This document shows, piece after piece, positions 50,961 through 63,614 of a stretch of 64,000 bases of DNA; the first letter of the stretch is position 1, and every line of letters begins with the position of its first letter. Under the pieces are notes generated by a model that saw only the letters and a list, made by a program, of their open reading frames with translations, did not search any database and was not told the origin of the DNA. This stretch comes from Bacteroidales bacterium (GTDB lineage Bacteria; Bacteroidota; Bacteroidia; Bacteroidales; UBA932), in the NCBI GenBank assembly GCA_017634595.1, contig JAGBNC010000021.1, positions 62,001 through 126,000 of the forward strand, given 5' to 3'. Position numbers and translations under genes: made by a program.

Positions 50961-53534
50961 ATGAACAGACTTAATAGTCTTCTCCACATATCTATAGTGT
51001 TTGCAGCCGCATTAACGGTTGCTTCTTGTTCTAATAACATACAAGCTCCGGAAAGCATTGCCGCTGCTTCAGATGAGAACAAGACCTTCGTCAGCGGTTC
51101 TGCAATAGTACGTCTGAGCGAAGATGCTGCAAACGCAATAGAAAATGGAGGAAGCCTGAACTCAAGCCTTGAAATTACTTCACTTACACGCCTGTTCCCC
51201 GATGCCGGAGAGTTTGAATCCCGCACCAGGGCAGAGGGAATGCACCTCTGGTACAGGATAAATTATAACCCCGAAATAGCTTATACCAAAGCAGCCGGAG
51301 ACATTTCGACGATTGACGGGGTGGAATTTGTAGAGCCGGACAGAATAGTAAAGCTGACCGACTCATTCAATGACCCAAAACTGCCCCAGATGTGGTCACT
51401 GAAGGGCAACACCGGCGGATACAGCGGCATCAATGTCGAGCCTGTATGGCAGAACTATACCGTCGGGAGCAGCGAGGTCATTGTTGCCGTGATTGACGGC
51501 GGCATACAGATGGACCACGAAGACCTGGCCGGCGCCGTGATACCGGGCGGCAATGACGGAAGCAAGAATTTCGTCGATGGTGGATTCTACATTACTCCCG
51601 ACCTGCACGGAACGCACGTGGCGGGAACTATCGGAGCCATCAGCAACAACGGAATCGGCGTAGCCGGAATAGCCGGAGGCGATGCCGCAAAGGGCATAGC
51701 CGGAGTGAGGCTCCTGTCCTGCCAGTTCTTAAAAGATGATTCAGATAAGGGCAGCGGCGACACGGCCGCGGCCATCAAATGGGCCGCCGACCACGGCGCC
51801 ACAATATGCAACAACAGTTGGGGCTACTCCTATGACGCCAACAACGACGGAGCTCTCACGGGAGACGAACTTGAGAGGGCTCTGAACGCCAGGATAACCC
51901 AGGCCGACAAAGCAGCGGTCGATTACTTCATCAAATATGCCGGATTTGACGCTTCAGGGAACCAGACAGGCCCCATGGCCGGAGGCGTGGTGTTCTTTGC
52001 CGCCGGCAACGAGAATATAGCCAACGGAGCCCCGGCTAATTACGAACCTATAGTGGCCGTGGGAGCCACCGACGTGAATTTCAATAAGGCAAACTTCTCC
52101 AACTACGGAGACTGGGTGGACATTTGTGCCCCTGGCACTCAGATACTCAGCACAGCCCCCGGCAACTCTTACAGGAACCTGCAGGGCACCTCCATGGCAT
52201 GTCCCCACGTGACCGGAGTTGCAGCCCTTATCATTTCTTACTTCGGAGGCAAGGGCTTCACCAACAGTCAGCTCATCGACAAGCTGCTGCGCGGTGCCAA
52301 CCAGAACGCAGTACATGCATCGGCCAAGATCGGCCCGTTCCTCGATGCCATGGGAGCATTTACCTGCGACAGCCCGGGAGCGCCTGCCAAGGTAAGCGGA
52401 ATCGTGAGCGGAGCTTCAGCAAACAGAATGGACTTTACCTTCGCCGTACCCGGCGAGGAGAACGGCACCCCTGCCTATCAATACATGATTGCCGCTTCGA
52501 AAGACAAGAGCAAAATCGAGAATTTCGATCCCTTCTCGGCAGTTCCTGAAGGCGTAATCACTGCCATCGTCTCCAACAATGCCACTCCTACAGGCGCTCA
52601 GATAACTATAAGCCTGCCTGACCTGGAATTCAGCAGCCGCTATTACGCCGTGATTCTTGCCGCCAACTACAACGGCAACTACAGCGAGCCTTCAGATGTT
52701 GTAGAGCAAGCTACATACGAGAACAATCCCCCGGTATTCGAGTTCATCGACGCCGGTCCCTATGTTATCAAAGCATCGGAAGTGAGAAAAATCCGCATCA
52801 AGGTTACCGATCCCGACAGCCATTCCATCAATTTCTCCTTCGATGGAGGTTCGGAAGCGGCCGACTATAGCTACAGCGCCGAGGATTCGGTGCTGACGGT
52901 CGAACTGCGCGGAAAGAAGGCTCCTGAGGGCAACTACAAGCTTTCCGTCACGGCTACCGACAAATACGGAGCCACGGCAAGCACCGGCTTCGACTATACG
53001 ATACTGCCCAATCAGCCCCCTGTAGTAAGCAAGGAGCCCGAAGACATCCTCTCCTACGGGAAGAGCCAGAGCATCACCTTGAACCTGAGTGAGTATTTCA
53101 CCGATCCCGAAGAAGAAGAGATGGAATTCAGGGTCAGGGGCTATAATGTTTCGCTCGTAAACGTCAACGTAGCAGGCAGCCAGCTGACCATTACTCCCAA
53201 GGCGTTTGGCCTGTCGAGCATTATGCTGGTAGCCGTAGATGCAGGAGGCAAGGAAGGAACCACTCCCGTCAACATCCTGGTGAAAGATCCGGACAATGTG
53301 GCGGAAAGTTTCCCCAACCCCGTAATTGACAAGCTTACTATCCGTACTGAAGAAGAGACGCAGACCACTATCCGCATCATCGGCGAGTCTGGAGCCAAAG
53401 TGTACGAAAACACGCTCAACGTGGGCGGCTTTGCTCCGGCCGAGATAGACATGACTGCATGTGCTCCGGGAAAATACCGCCTGTACATAGCCTACAGCGG
53501 CAAGGAATTCAGCAGGATAATCACCAAGAAATAG
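50961..53534 (+). CDS. Subtilisin-like (S8) serine protease with T9SS-type C-terminal domain
   Basis: 857 residues. Signal with lipobox-like TVASC (Cys 23), an inhibitor-like propeptide (SGSAIVRLSEDAANAIE, EFVEPDRIVKLTD), then the S8 domain with D179 (VIDGGIQMDHED), H216 (HGTHVAGT) and S411 (GTSMACPHVTG). Next come fibronectin-like and cadherin-like repeats (FEFIDAGPYVIKASEVRKI, PPVVSKEPEDILSYGKSQS). The last 75 residues (ESFPNPVIDKLTIRTEEE, GAKVYENTLNVGGF, CAPGKYRLYIAYSGKEF) have the layout of a type A T9SS sorting domain. A lipobox together with a T9SS tail is unusual. The next gene encodes a PorV/PorQ-like barrel. Confidence 0.9.
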   Translation: MNRLNSLLHISIVFAAALTVASCSNNIQAPESIAAASDENKTFVSGSAIVRLSEDAANAIENGGSLNSSLEITSLTRLFPDAGEFESRTRAEGMHLWYRINYNPEIAYTKAAGDISTIDGVEFVEPDRIVKLTDSFNDPKLPQMWSLKGNTGGYSGINVEPVWQNYTVGSSEVIVAVIDGGIQMDHEDLAGAVIPGGNDGSKNFVDGGFYITPDLHGTHVAGTIGAISNNGIGVAGIAGGDAAKGIAGVRLLSCQFLKDDSDKGSGDTAAAIKWAADHGATICNNSWGYSYDANNDGALTGDELERALNARITQADKAAVDYFIKYAGFDASGNQTGPMAGGVVFFAAGNENIANGAPANYEPIVAVGATDVNFNKANFSNYGDWVDICAPGTQILSTAPGNSYRNLQGTSMACPHVTGVAALIISYFGGKGFTNSQLIDKLLRGANQNAVHASAKIGPFLDAMGAFTCDSPGAPAKVSGIVSGASANRMDFTFAVPGEENGTPAYQYMIAASKDKSKIENFDPFSAVPEGVITAIVSNNATPTGAQITISLPDLEFSSRYYAVILAANYNGNYSEPSDVVEQATYENNPPVFEFIDAGPYVIKASEVRKIRIKVTDPDSHSINFSFDGGSEAADYSYSAEDSVLTVELRGKKAPEGNYKLSVTATDKYGATASTGFDYTILPNQPPVVSKEPEDILSYGKSQSITLNLSEYFTDPEEEEMEFRVRGYNVSLVNVNVAGSQLTITPKAFGLSSIMLVAVDAGGKEGTTPVNILVKDPDNVAESFPNPVIDKLTIRTEEETQTTIRIIGESGAKVYENTLNVGGFAPAEIDMTACAPGKYRLYIAYSGKEFSRIITKK

Positions 53535-53544
53535 AACCCAGACA

Positions 53545-54474
53545 ATGAGAAAGCTTTCATTCATCATATCACTTGCAGTTTGTGCATTATCCGCCCTGCC
53601 TGCCGGGGCTGCCGGAGATAATGCCGGGAAATCTGCCGCAATGGCCTTTTCCGCCGTCAATTCCGACCCTGTATCACTAGGCATGGGTGGAGCCGGGCTT
53701 GCCCTTACATCATCCCCTGCTTGGGCCAGTTTCGGCAATATCTCATCATTGGCATTCAACGAGAAAGTTTTCGCTCTGAGCGCCGGATACCGCCAATGGG
53801 CTCCAGGCAAAGATAATTGTCCCGAGGGCGGCTTGTCCATAAAACTCGGACGCAGCTTCTGGCTCTCAGCCGGCGGCGGATTCCAGACAGGTGAATCCAT
53901 TACCGAGTATGACGCATCCGGGAACTCCATGGGTGAATTCACGCCTTCAGCACTGAGGGTTAATCTTGGCGCCGCATACAGGATCAACGGTTTCCTGGGC
54001 GCAGGAGTCGCTGCACATTTCCTTCACTCTGCCGTAGCTTCAAACGCCAAATACAGCACCGTGTCATTTGACCTGTCGGCTATTGCCAAGTTTGCCGGCT
54101 TCAATGTGAGCGCAGGGGCCAGGAACATCGGCCTGCCGGTCAAGGATGGCGAGGGACAAAGCCACATGGTCCCCGGCGAGATATTCGTCGCCGGAGCTTA
54201 TCCGCTGCATTTCGGAGAGAGTTCCCTGAATATCGCTGCAGATGCAGCTGCGTACATTTCCGGAGGCCTGGCTGCTTCGGCCGGTGTGGAGTACGGATTC
54301 AAGGATTTGATCTTTGTCAGGGCAGGAGGCCGTGTGAGCAACGCAGCGCTGCCCGGTTTCCTGTCTGCCGGACTCGGGTTCAAGCTCAAGGGATTGAGCC
54401 TCAATGCTGCATACGTGATTCTCCCTCAGGAGCTCAGCAATTCATTCTGCGCGTCGCTCGCATTTGCGTTCTAG
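53545..54474 (+). CDS. PorV/PorQ family outer-membrane barrel (T9SS-related)
   Basis: 309 residues; signal peptide ending AGAAG, then the family start pattern AAMAFSAVNSDPVSLGMGGAGLALTSSPAWASFGNISSL, glycine-rich FadL-like strands throughout and a terminal Phe. PorV shuttles T9SS cargo from the translocon to the attachment complex; the tandem arrangement with a T9SS-tailed subtilase (10 nt apart) suggests a dedicated partner. PorQ-like or FadL-like roles cannot be excluded. Stop codon overlaps that of the convergent atpG. Confidence 0.82.
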   Translation: MRKLSFIISLAVCALSALPAGAAGDNAGKSAAMAFSAVNSDPVSLGMGGAGLALTSSPAWASFGNISSLAFNEKVFALSAGYRQWAPGKDNCPEGGLSIKLGRSFWLSAGGGFQTGESITEYDASGNSMGEFTPSALRVNLGAAYRINGFLGAGVAAHFLHSAVASNAKYSTVSFDLSAIAKFAGFNVSAGARNIGLPVKDGEGQSHMVPGEIFVAGAYPLHFGESSLNIAADAAAYISGGLAASAGVEYGFKDLIFVRAGGRVSNAALPGFLSAGLGFKLKGLSLNAAYVILPQELSNSFCASLAFAF

Positions 54475-55469
54475 ACTGCAGAACCGGCTACGAGGTCAAG
54501 GATTTCCGAGGTAATCTTCTGCTGGCGGCCCTTATTGTATTCAAGGGTCAGCTCGGCAAGCAGTGCCTCGCCGTTGTCGGTAGCCGCCTGCATTGCCACC
54601 ATTCGTGCTGCATGTTCAGCGGCTACTGAATCCAGCAGGGCTGCATAAAGCTTCAGGTCCATGACCTGCGGCATGAGGGATGCCAGCAGCTCGGTGCGCG
54701 ATGGCTCCATGATGAAGCCCTGACCGCCCGCTTCGAATTCCTCTTCGGTAGAATTAGCAGAAGATTGAGTATCAGATAGTTGTCCGCAGCCCAGGTAGGG
54801 CTCTACTACAACCTGCTGATGGCCTGTGGTGACAAAGTGATTGTACACCAGCAGCACTCCGCTTATTGTACCCGCTTCGAAGCGTGACCTGAGTTCTGCG
54901 GCGGCTTGGGCCACGGCGGCATACTCTGGATGAGCTATGAGTGTGGTGAAGTCGCGGGAGGCTGGAGTGCCGTTTTTGCGGAGGAACTCTTGCATCTTTT
55001 TGCCGAAGGCCCAGAGTTCAAGTTCCTGGCTATCGGAAGAGGCTTGGCAGATGACTTCTTGTACTTTTTTTATGGCGTTGGCGTTGAAGGCGCCGCACAT
55101 TGAGCTGTTGCTGCTGAAGGCTAGTATCACCAGAGGGGGCACCTGATCAGGCCTGCCTAAAACTGGCTGCTGCCGGTGTTGGTATGGGGCGGCAGCCCGT
55201 AAGATTTGGGTAAAGGGCTGCCGCCCCATACCAGCACCGGCAGCGGCAACAGAACCGGCAGCATTCGTACCAGCATCGGCAGCTGAATCCGGCGTGCCGG
55301 ACACGGCGGCGAGAATCGACTCCAGGGTAGCTTCGTACGGCCGCAGAGCCTCGATGGTACGCTGAGCCTTCCGAAGCTTGGACGACGCCACAAGCTTCAT
55401 GGCCGAAGTAATCTTCAACGTACTTCTGACCGAAGCGATACGGTCTTTTACTTCCCTAAGTGAAGACAT
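54471..55469 (-). CDS. atpG: ATP synthase gamma subunit with an in-frame palindromic insertion
   Basis: 332 residues. Normal gamma N-terminus ([36 protein letters not shown]) and C-terminus ([28 protein letters not shown]). Between the first helix (ending LAAVSG, residue 58) and [18 protein letters not shown] (residue 111) there are about 50 residues, rich in Ala/Gly then Gln/Pro, where other Bacteroidota have 20-25. Residues 76-101 are encoded by the palindrome 55169-55244. The frame is intact, so the rotor shaft subunit is probably functional. It overlaps atpA by 22 nt; last gene of the atp run. Confidence 0.93.
   Translation of the reverse strand: MSSLREVKDRIASVRSTLKITSAMKLVASSKLRKAQRTIEALRPYEATLESILAAVSGTPDSAADAGTNAAGSVAAAGAGMGRQPFTQILRAAAPYQHRQQPVLGRPDQVPPLVILAFSSNSSMCGAFNANAIKKVQEVICQASSDSQELELWAFGKKMQEFLRKNGTPASRDFTTLIAHPEYAAVAQAAAELRSRFEAGTISGVLLVYNHFVTTGHQQVVVEPYLGCGQLSDTQSSANSTEEEFEAGGQGFIMEPSRTELLASLMPQVMDLKLYAALLDSVAAEHAARMVAMQAATDNGEALLAELTLEYNKGRQQKITSEILDLVAGSAV
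55169..55244. repeat. 30-bp-arm palindrome with 16-nt loop inside atpG
   Basis: Arms 55169-55198 and 55215-55244 are reverse complements over 30 nt with one mismatch; loop 55199-55214 is 16 nt. Each arm is itself a hairpin (GCTGCC at one end, GGCAGC near the other). A partial extra copy of the outer arm (GTACCAGCATCGGCAGC) lies at 55267-55283. Length and loop match the elements at 14104 and 39642. Confidence 0.85.
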
Positions 55470-57034
55470 ATATCAGAAGCAACTTCAGTGAGCACACGCT
55501 CAGCATTATCACTCACAGTCCCCTGCTGAAGTTCCTCCAGGATATCAGCATGAGACGCCCTCATACAATCGAGGAAAAGGCTTTGAAACTCCAGTACCTG
55601 ATCGACCTTGATATCTGCCATAAGCCCCCTCGTACCGCAGAAAAGAACTGCCACCTGCTCCCCTACCGGCATAGGCGAATACTGGGGCTGGATAAGCAGC
55701 TGATTGTTCTTGCGGCCCTTGTCCAGGGCCATGGCAGTGACCTTGTCGAGGTCGGAAGAGAACTTGGAGAAAGACTCCAGCTCGCTGAACTGCGCCTGGT
55801 CGATCTTAAGCGTACCTGCTACCTTCTTCATACTCTTCACCTGAGCGGCGCCGCCCACACGAGACACCGAGATGCCCACGTTCACAGCAGGCCTGAAGCC
55901 GGCGTTGAAGAGCGAACTCTCCAGGTAGATCTGACCGTCAGTAATGGAAATGACGTTAGTAGGGATATAGGCGGACACATCACCCGCCTGGGTCTCGATA
56001 ATAGGAAGAGCGGTGAGCGAACCGCCAGCCTTGACCTTGCCGCGCAGAGACTCGGGAAGGTCATTCATCTGCTCAGCGACTTCCTGCTGGGATATGATCT
56101 TGGCGGCTCTCTCAAGCAGACGCGAGTGCAAGTAGAATACGTCGCCAGGATAGGCCTCGCGGCCCGAAGGACGACGAAGAATCAGCGATACCTCTCGATA
56201 TGCCACAGCCTGCTTGCTCAGATCATCGTACACCACAAGAGCGTGCCTGCCCGTGTCGCGGAAATACTCGCCTATGGCCGCTCCGGCAAACGGAGCATAA
56301 TACTGGAGGGCGGCAGGATCGGCTGCGGTGGCAGCCACCACAATCGTATAATCCATAGCACCCTTCTCGCGAAGTGTCTGCACAATGGATGCCACTGTAG
56401 AGCCCTTCTGCCCCACAGCAACATAGATACAATACACAGGATTGCCCTCCAGGAAGCCCTGGCGCTGGTTGATGATAGTGTCTATCGCAATAGCTGTCTT
56501 GCCTGTCTGACGGTCACCGATGATAAGCTCGCGCTGGCCACGTCCTATAGGAATCATGGAGTCGATAGCCTTGAGGCCTGTCTGGAGGGGTTCATGGACG
56601 GGCTCACGGAATATAACCCCGGGCGCCTTGCGCTCCAGAGGCATGCGCACCGTCTCTCCTTTCACCTTGCCGAGGCCGTCAAGAGGCGTGCCTATAGGAT
56701 CCACTACACGGCCCACAAGTCCCTCTCCCACGTCGATGCCTGCTATACGTCCAAGCCTGCGCACCCTCATATCTTCCTTCACCTGATCAGTTGGACCAAG
56801 GAGGACGGCGCCGACGCTGTCTTCTTCGAGATTCATCACTACCGCCTTAACACCGCAGTCAAACTCCAGCAACTCGCCGGCCTCGGCTTTGGAGAGGCCG
56901 TAAATCCGGGCCACTCCATCGCTGACTGTCAGCACGCTGCCAACTTCTTCATACTTTACGGAAGTGTCGATACCTTTCAATTGCTTGTAAAGTATCTCGG
57001 AAATCTCGCTTGCTTTAATAGTATTCTGTATCAT
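55448..57034 (-). CDS. atpA: ATP synthase alpha subunit
   Basis: 528 residues. Walker [15 protein letters not shown], the [29 protein letters not shown] region and the Arg-finger segment [20 protein letters not shown] are all intact. Non-catalytic nucleotide-binding subunit of F1, paired with beta. The start is 2 nt after the atpH stop. Confidence 0.97.
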   Translation of the reverse strand: MIQNTIKASEISEILYKQLKGIDTSVKYEEVGSVLTVSDGVARIYGLSKAEAGELLEFDCGVKAVVMNLEEDSVGAVLLGPTDQVKEDMRVRRLGRIAGIDVGEGLVGRVVDPIGTPLDGLGKVKGETVRMPLERKAPGVIFREPVHEPLQTGLKAIDSMIPIGRGQRELIIGDRQTGKTAIAIDTIINQRQGFLEGNPVYCIYVAVGQKGSTVASIVQTLREKGAMDYTIVVAATAADPAALQYYAPFAGAAIGEYFRDTGRHALVVYDDLSKQAVAYREVSLILRRPSGREAYPGDVFYLHSRLLERAAKIISQQEVAEQMNDLPESLRGKVKAGGSLTALPIIETQAGDVSAYIPTNVISITDGQIYLESSLFNAGFRPAVNVGISVSRVGGAAQVKSMKKVAGTLKIDQAQFSELESFSKFSSDLDKVTAMALDKGRKNNQLLIQPQYSPMPVGEQVAVLFCGTRGLMADIKVDQVLEFQSLFLDCMRASHADILEELQQGTVSDNAERVLTEVASDICLHLGK

Positions 57035-57036
57035 TC

Positions 57037-57513
57037 TTACACAATCCTGTTGTTCTTTTCAACAAACTGCCGTTGCAGAATCTCCAGCTGACGCTTCACG
57101 CTGGCGTCGAGCATGTATCCATCATATTCGACCCTGTAACCGCCAATGAGCGAAGGATCAAGCTCAGTCTCAAGCAGCACCTTCATTCCGCTGCGGGCCT
57201 CAATATTTTCAGCCACACGCCTTTCGAGTTCGGGAGACTCCACAACCGTGGTCAAACGCACATGCGCCATGGAAGCATCTTCGCAGTACATATCCACAAA
57301 TGTACGCAAGATGCGGCGCAGGTACTCCATGCGTCCGTTCTTGTAAAGGAGCATGATAAACTGCTGAAGCTCAGGCTCCAGTCTGTCCGGAATGGAATAC
57401 GGACGGTGCAGTATCTTTACCACCTGAGCGCACACCCTGGCTCCGCTGCCGTTGTCTTTGGTGTACATCAGCAGCGCAATTGCGTAACGCTTGGTAATAG
57501 CTCCCGAGTTCAT
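57037..57513 (-). CDS. atpH: ATP synthase delta subunit
   Basis: 158 residues, slightly short for the family (about 175-185). OSCP-like layout: [17 protein letters not shown] at the N-terminus and [39 protein letters not shown] at the C-terminus, the most conserved part. Joins F1 to the peripheral stalk. One nt after atpF. Confidence 0.93.
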   Translation of the reverse strand: MNSGAITKRYAIALLMYTKDNGSGARVCAQVVKILHRPYSIPDRLEPELQQFIMLLYKNGRMEYLRRILRTFVDMYCEDASMAHVRLTTVVESPELERRVAENIEARSGMKVLLETELDPSLIGGYRVEYDGYMLDASVKRQLEILQRQFVEKNNRIV

Positions 57514-57514
57514 A

Positions 57515-58018
57515 TCAGTTCAACGGTGCAGAAGCCGCCTCATCGGCCAGCCGGTCCAGAAGGGCAAGCTGCTCCGGTGTGGTTTCGATCTCTTTTCTAA
57601 CTATCTTCTCCGCCACGGCGACCGAGAGAGCAGAGACCTCGGAGCGTATCTCCCGAAGCGCCGATTCCTTCTCTGCAGCAATCTCTTCTCTGGCGCCTCG
57701 CAAAATATCCGCAGCCTCGGACTGCGCTTTCTGGCGTGCCTCGGCTATCATAGCCTCGCGGGCGCGGGAAGTATCCTGGATAATCTTACCTTGCTCGATG
57801 CGTGTCTGTTCCAGCATCCGGTCCCTCTCCAACTGGGCCTCCTGTACACTCTGGCGGGCCATTTCAGCCGCCTTAAGCGAATTGGCTATATGGTCGGTGC
57901 GCTTCTGTACCGCCTTGGTTATCACCGGAAAGCCGAACTTGGCGAGGATAAAGAACACCACGCCGAAGATAACGACCATCCAGAAGATGAGCCCGAAATC
58001 CGGTGTAATAAGCGACAT
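57515..58018 (-). CDS. atpF: ATP synthase b subunit
   Basis: 167 residues. One N-terminal membrane helix (GLIFWMVVIFGVVFFILAKFG) then a long charged coiled coil (KAAEMARQSVQEAQLERDRM, AREAMIAEARQKAQSEAADIL). Peripheral stalk. 6 nt after atpE. Confidence 0.95.
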   Translation of the reverse strand: MSLITPDFGLIFWMVVIFGVVFFILAKFGFPVITKAVQKRTDHIANSLKAAEMARQSVQEAQLERDRMLEQTRIEQGKIIQDTSRAREAMIAEARQKAQSEAADILRGAREEIAAEKESALREIRSEVSALSVAVAEKIVRKEIETTPEQLALLDRLADEAASAPLN

Positions 58019-58024
58019 AAGCCT

Positions 58025-58267
58025 TTACAGAAGAACAGCCAGCAGACAAGCGATAACGCCGATAAGGCACACACCTTCCAGCAGTGCGCCGATAATGATA
58101 GCAGTGGTACGCAAACCGCCCGCAATCTCGGGCTGACGTGCAGAGGCCTCCATTGTGGACTGGGCCAGTTTACCTATACCTATAGCAGCACCTATCGCAA
58201 CTATACCTGCGCCTATTGCGCCGCCTACCTTGGCAAGAACTGCCGCTTGAAGAATTGTTCCGATCAT
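58025..58267 (-). CDS. atpE: ATP synthase c subunit
   Basis: 80 residues, two membrane helices with the GAGIVAIGAAIGIGKLAQ glycine helix, the ARQPEIAGGLRT loop and the ion-binding Glu in GALLEGVCLIG. The residue after the Glu is Gly, not the Ser/Thr of Na+-binding rings, so proton coupling is more likely. Confidence 0.96.
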   Translation of the reverse strand: MIGTILQAAVLAKVGGAIGAGIVAIGAAIGIGKLAQSTMEASARQPEIAGGLRTTAIIIGALLEGVCLIGVIACLLAVLL

Positions 58268-58280
58268 AATATGTTAATTT

Positions 58281-59329
58281 TTAATGAGTTTCATTTTCAG
58301 GACGTTGATGCGCCAGACCTATAAATACCGACGACAGCATGGTGAATACATAGGCCTGTATGAAAGCCACCAGGATTTCCAGACAGTCCAGGAATACACC
58401 CAGCACAACGGCCACGAAACTGAGCGAGCCGTTGAGAAGCGGCCCCATCTTGGCCGTCAGGAAAACAAGCGCCACAGCGCTCAGGAGCATGATATGCCCC
58501 GCCAGCATGTTGGCAAAAAGCCTCACCATAAGGGAGAAAGGCTTGGTAAACATGCCCAGTATCTCGATTGCTGGCATAATAGGTATGGCCTTCAGGAAAA
58601 TGGGCACGTCGGGCCAGAGGATATCCTTCCAGTAATGCTTGTTACCGAACAGGTTGACCATCAGGAAGGTGAACAAGGCCAGCACGAAAGTCACAGCTAT
58701 GTTGCCGGTGATGTTGGCGCCTCCAGGGAAAACCGGGACTATGCCCATCAGGTTGTTGATGAGTATGAAGAAGAACGCCGTGAGCAAAAAAGGCGAAAAG
58801 CGCTTGTAGTCAGGGCCTACGGCCTCTTTGATAACATCGTTCTCTATGGTCATGATGACCGGCTCCATAAGTGCTGCAATGCCTCTGGGAGGCTCTTTAA
58901 GATAGTCGTGCTTTCTATACCATCTTGAGCACAAAAGTATCAGCACCACAAGGATTATGCTGTCAATCAGCAGGCCGCATACATTCTTGGTGATGGACAG
59001 GTCAAAGGGCCTGGTGCCATCGGACACGCGTACTATCTTGCCCTCGTGGCTCTCTCCCTTGGAGGCAATGCGCCAGTCTTCCCACACCTTGCCATGCTCC
59101 AGGCGGGAACTGCTGAAGACATGCAAACCGCCGTCAATGATAATACAGGGCAGGGGGATGGAAATCTCTTTGCCTCGTATAGTGGTGATGTGCCATTCAT
59201 ATGCGTCGTTGATATGGCCGAATATGTATTCGTTCATATCAATGGCAGGAGCGTCCTGAGCCGGCGCTTCCTCCGGAGCCGCCAAGGAGCGGACCGGCAA
59301 CAGAAGCAGAACTGCCGTAAGCAGCATTA

Positions 59330-59348
<19 letters not shown>
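58281..59348 (-). CDS. atpB: ATP synthase a subunit
   Basis: 355 residues. A signal peptide-like start (LIMLLTAVLLLLPVRSLAAPEE) and a soluble extension of about 120 residues precede the membrane part, as is usual in Bacteroidota AtpB. The essential Arg is in SLMVRLFANMLAGHIML; ALIEIL-like VAFIQAYVFTMLSSVFI ends the channel. The first ATG overlaps atpC by 19 nt; the Met at 59327 would avoid this. Confidence 0.95.
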
Positions 59349-61884
<2,536 letters not shown>

Positions 61885-61888
<4 letters not shown>

Positions 61889-63561
61889 TTGATATCAAGT
61901 GCTAAATCCTTAACCAATTCGCCCACCTCGGCATTCTTGGACATGAGGTCCCTGGCCTTTTCCTGGGGCATATATATCTTGTTCTCCTGTTCCGCTTCCG
62001 GCAGCACGCATGGCTCCAGGCGCAGCTTGGGGCATTCTGAGAGCTTGCGGAAGCGGTCTTCCAGCTCACGGAGCTTCTTCTCGGCAATCCAGTTCTTCTG
62101 GGCTTCATTCACCACGGCGAACTGCAGCGTAAGAGCACCATCCTCATCCTTGATGTCCAGCTTGGCGCCCGACAGGGCATTGGCAAGACGGGGCTGAGAG
62201 GTGTACATAGCGGCAAGATCCTGCCACTTGGCACGAAGCGTTTCTTCATCCGGCAGAGCCGAAGGCGCTTCCGGAGCATCTTCTTCAGCCAGCTCCACCG
62301 TTATCTCCTCAGTATCCATCAGAGATGACAGAGACAGCCCTGAAGCCCGCCTCTTAGGCTTGGCCGGCACCGCCTTCTCCGGGGCGGAGGCCTTCTCCGG
62401 GGCAGCGGCCTCGCTGGAGCGACCTTTACCCGAATCTACGGGAGCGACAGCGGGAGCCGCTGCCGGCACACCGCCAAGAAACGCCAGCCGCATAAGCGCA
62501 AACTCAATATGCAACCGCTGATTCGTCGCCCCCTTATACCCAGCCTCACACTGCGCAATCACACCCAAAGCATCATAAATAAACTTCACACTACAACGCC
62601 CCGCCTGCTCACGATAACGATCCCTCAAAGAATCCGGCAAATCAAGCAAAGCCTCAAGCCCGCCGGTACGACTCACGAGCAAGTCCCGCAGATGCGACCC
62701 AAGGGCAGAAATAAAATGCAACGCATTAAAACCCTTCGAAAGAATCTCATCAAAAATCAGCAGTGCAGTCCCGTAATTCTTGGCCAGGAACGCATCCACA
62801 AGACGGAAACTATACTCATAGTCCAGCACATTCAAGTTGCGGATCACATCCTCATAATGAATATCCGTCCCGCAGAACGCCACCGTCTGGTCAAAAATTG
62901 TGAGAGCATCACGCATGGCGCCGTCGGCCTTATGGGCTATCACGTGGAGCGACTCTTCGTCCACTTTAACCCCCTCCTTACCTGCTATATCACGCAGGTT
63001 CCTGACTATATCCGGCACACTGATACGATTGAAATCGTAGGTCTGGCAGCGGCTGAGAATAGTGGGGATGATCTTATGCTTCTCAGTAGTAGCAAGGATG
63101 AAAATGGCATGTGCCGGCGGCTCTTCCAGAGTCTTGAGGAAAGCATTGAACGCCGACTGGGTGAGCATGTGCACCTCATCAATGATATACACGCTGTATC
63201 GGCCCACCTGCGGCGGAATCTGCACCTGCTCCATGAGCGCCTTTATATCCTCCACACCATTGTTCGATGCGGCATCCAGTTCATGGATACAGTACGAACG
63301 GCCTTCACGGAATGACACGCATGATTCGCACTCCCCGCACGGCTCCATGTCGGCGGTAGGGTGGGAACAGTTGATTGTCTTGGCAAAAATGCGCGCGGCA
63401 CTGGTTTTGCCTACACCTCTTGGGCCGCAGAACAGGTATGCATGAGCTAGCTGCCCGCGGAGTATGGAGTTTTTAAGTGTGCGGGCTATATTGTCCTGCC
63501 CGATAAGGGACTCGAAGGAGTCTGGACGATATTTGCGCGCCGATACGATATACTGAGCCAT
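61885..63561 (-). CDS. dnaX: DNA polymerase III subunit gamma/tau
   Basis: 558 residues from ATG 63559-63561 ([22 protein letters not shown]); the longer in-frame start lies upstream of the promoter box. AAA+ clamp-loader core: Walker [16 protein letters not shown], zinc-binding Cys in [17 protein letters not shown], Walker [13 protein letters not shown], sensor [18 protein letters not shown]. After residue 370 a low-complexity Ala/Pro/Lys linker ([15 protein letters not shown]) leads to a tau-like C-terminal domain. No obvious slippage heptamer was looked for in detail. Confidence 0.95.
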
Positions 63562-63580
63562 AATATGCCGGTTAATTCTA

Positions 63581-63588
63581 CAAAAGTA
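63581..63588 (-). promoter_or_regulatory. -7 box (TACTTTTG) of dnaX
   Basis: Minus strand TACTTTTG about 20 nt before the dnaX start. This may be the promoter for the whole dnaX-lptB-atp run. -33 element not clear. Confidence 0.5.
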
Positions 63589-63601
63589 GTGAAATATTTT
63601 A

Positions 63602-63609
63602 TAACTTTG
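63602..63609 (+). promoter_or_regulatory. -7 box (TAACTTTG) of the right-edge gene
   Basis: TAACTTTG with only 5 nt before the ATG at 63615, again a near-leaderless arrangement. Divergent from the dnaX box. Confidence 0.5.
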
Positions 63610-63614
63610 CTGAT

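Noticed and set aside
55460..57091. Long open frame antisense to atpA
   Set aside because: It mirrors atpA exactly and is a by-product of that gene's codon use.
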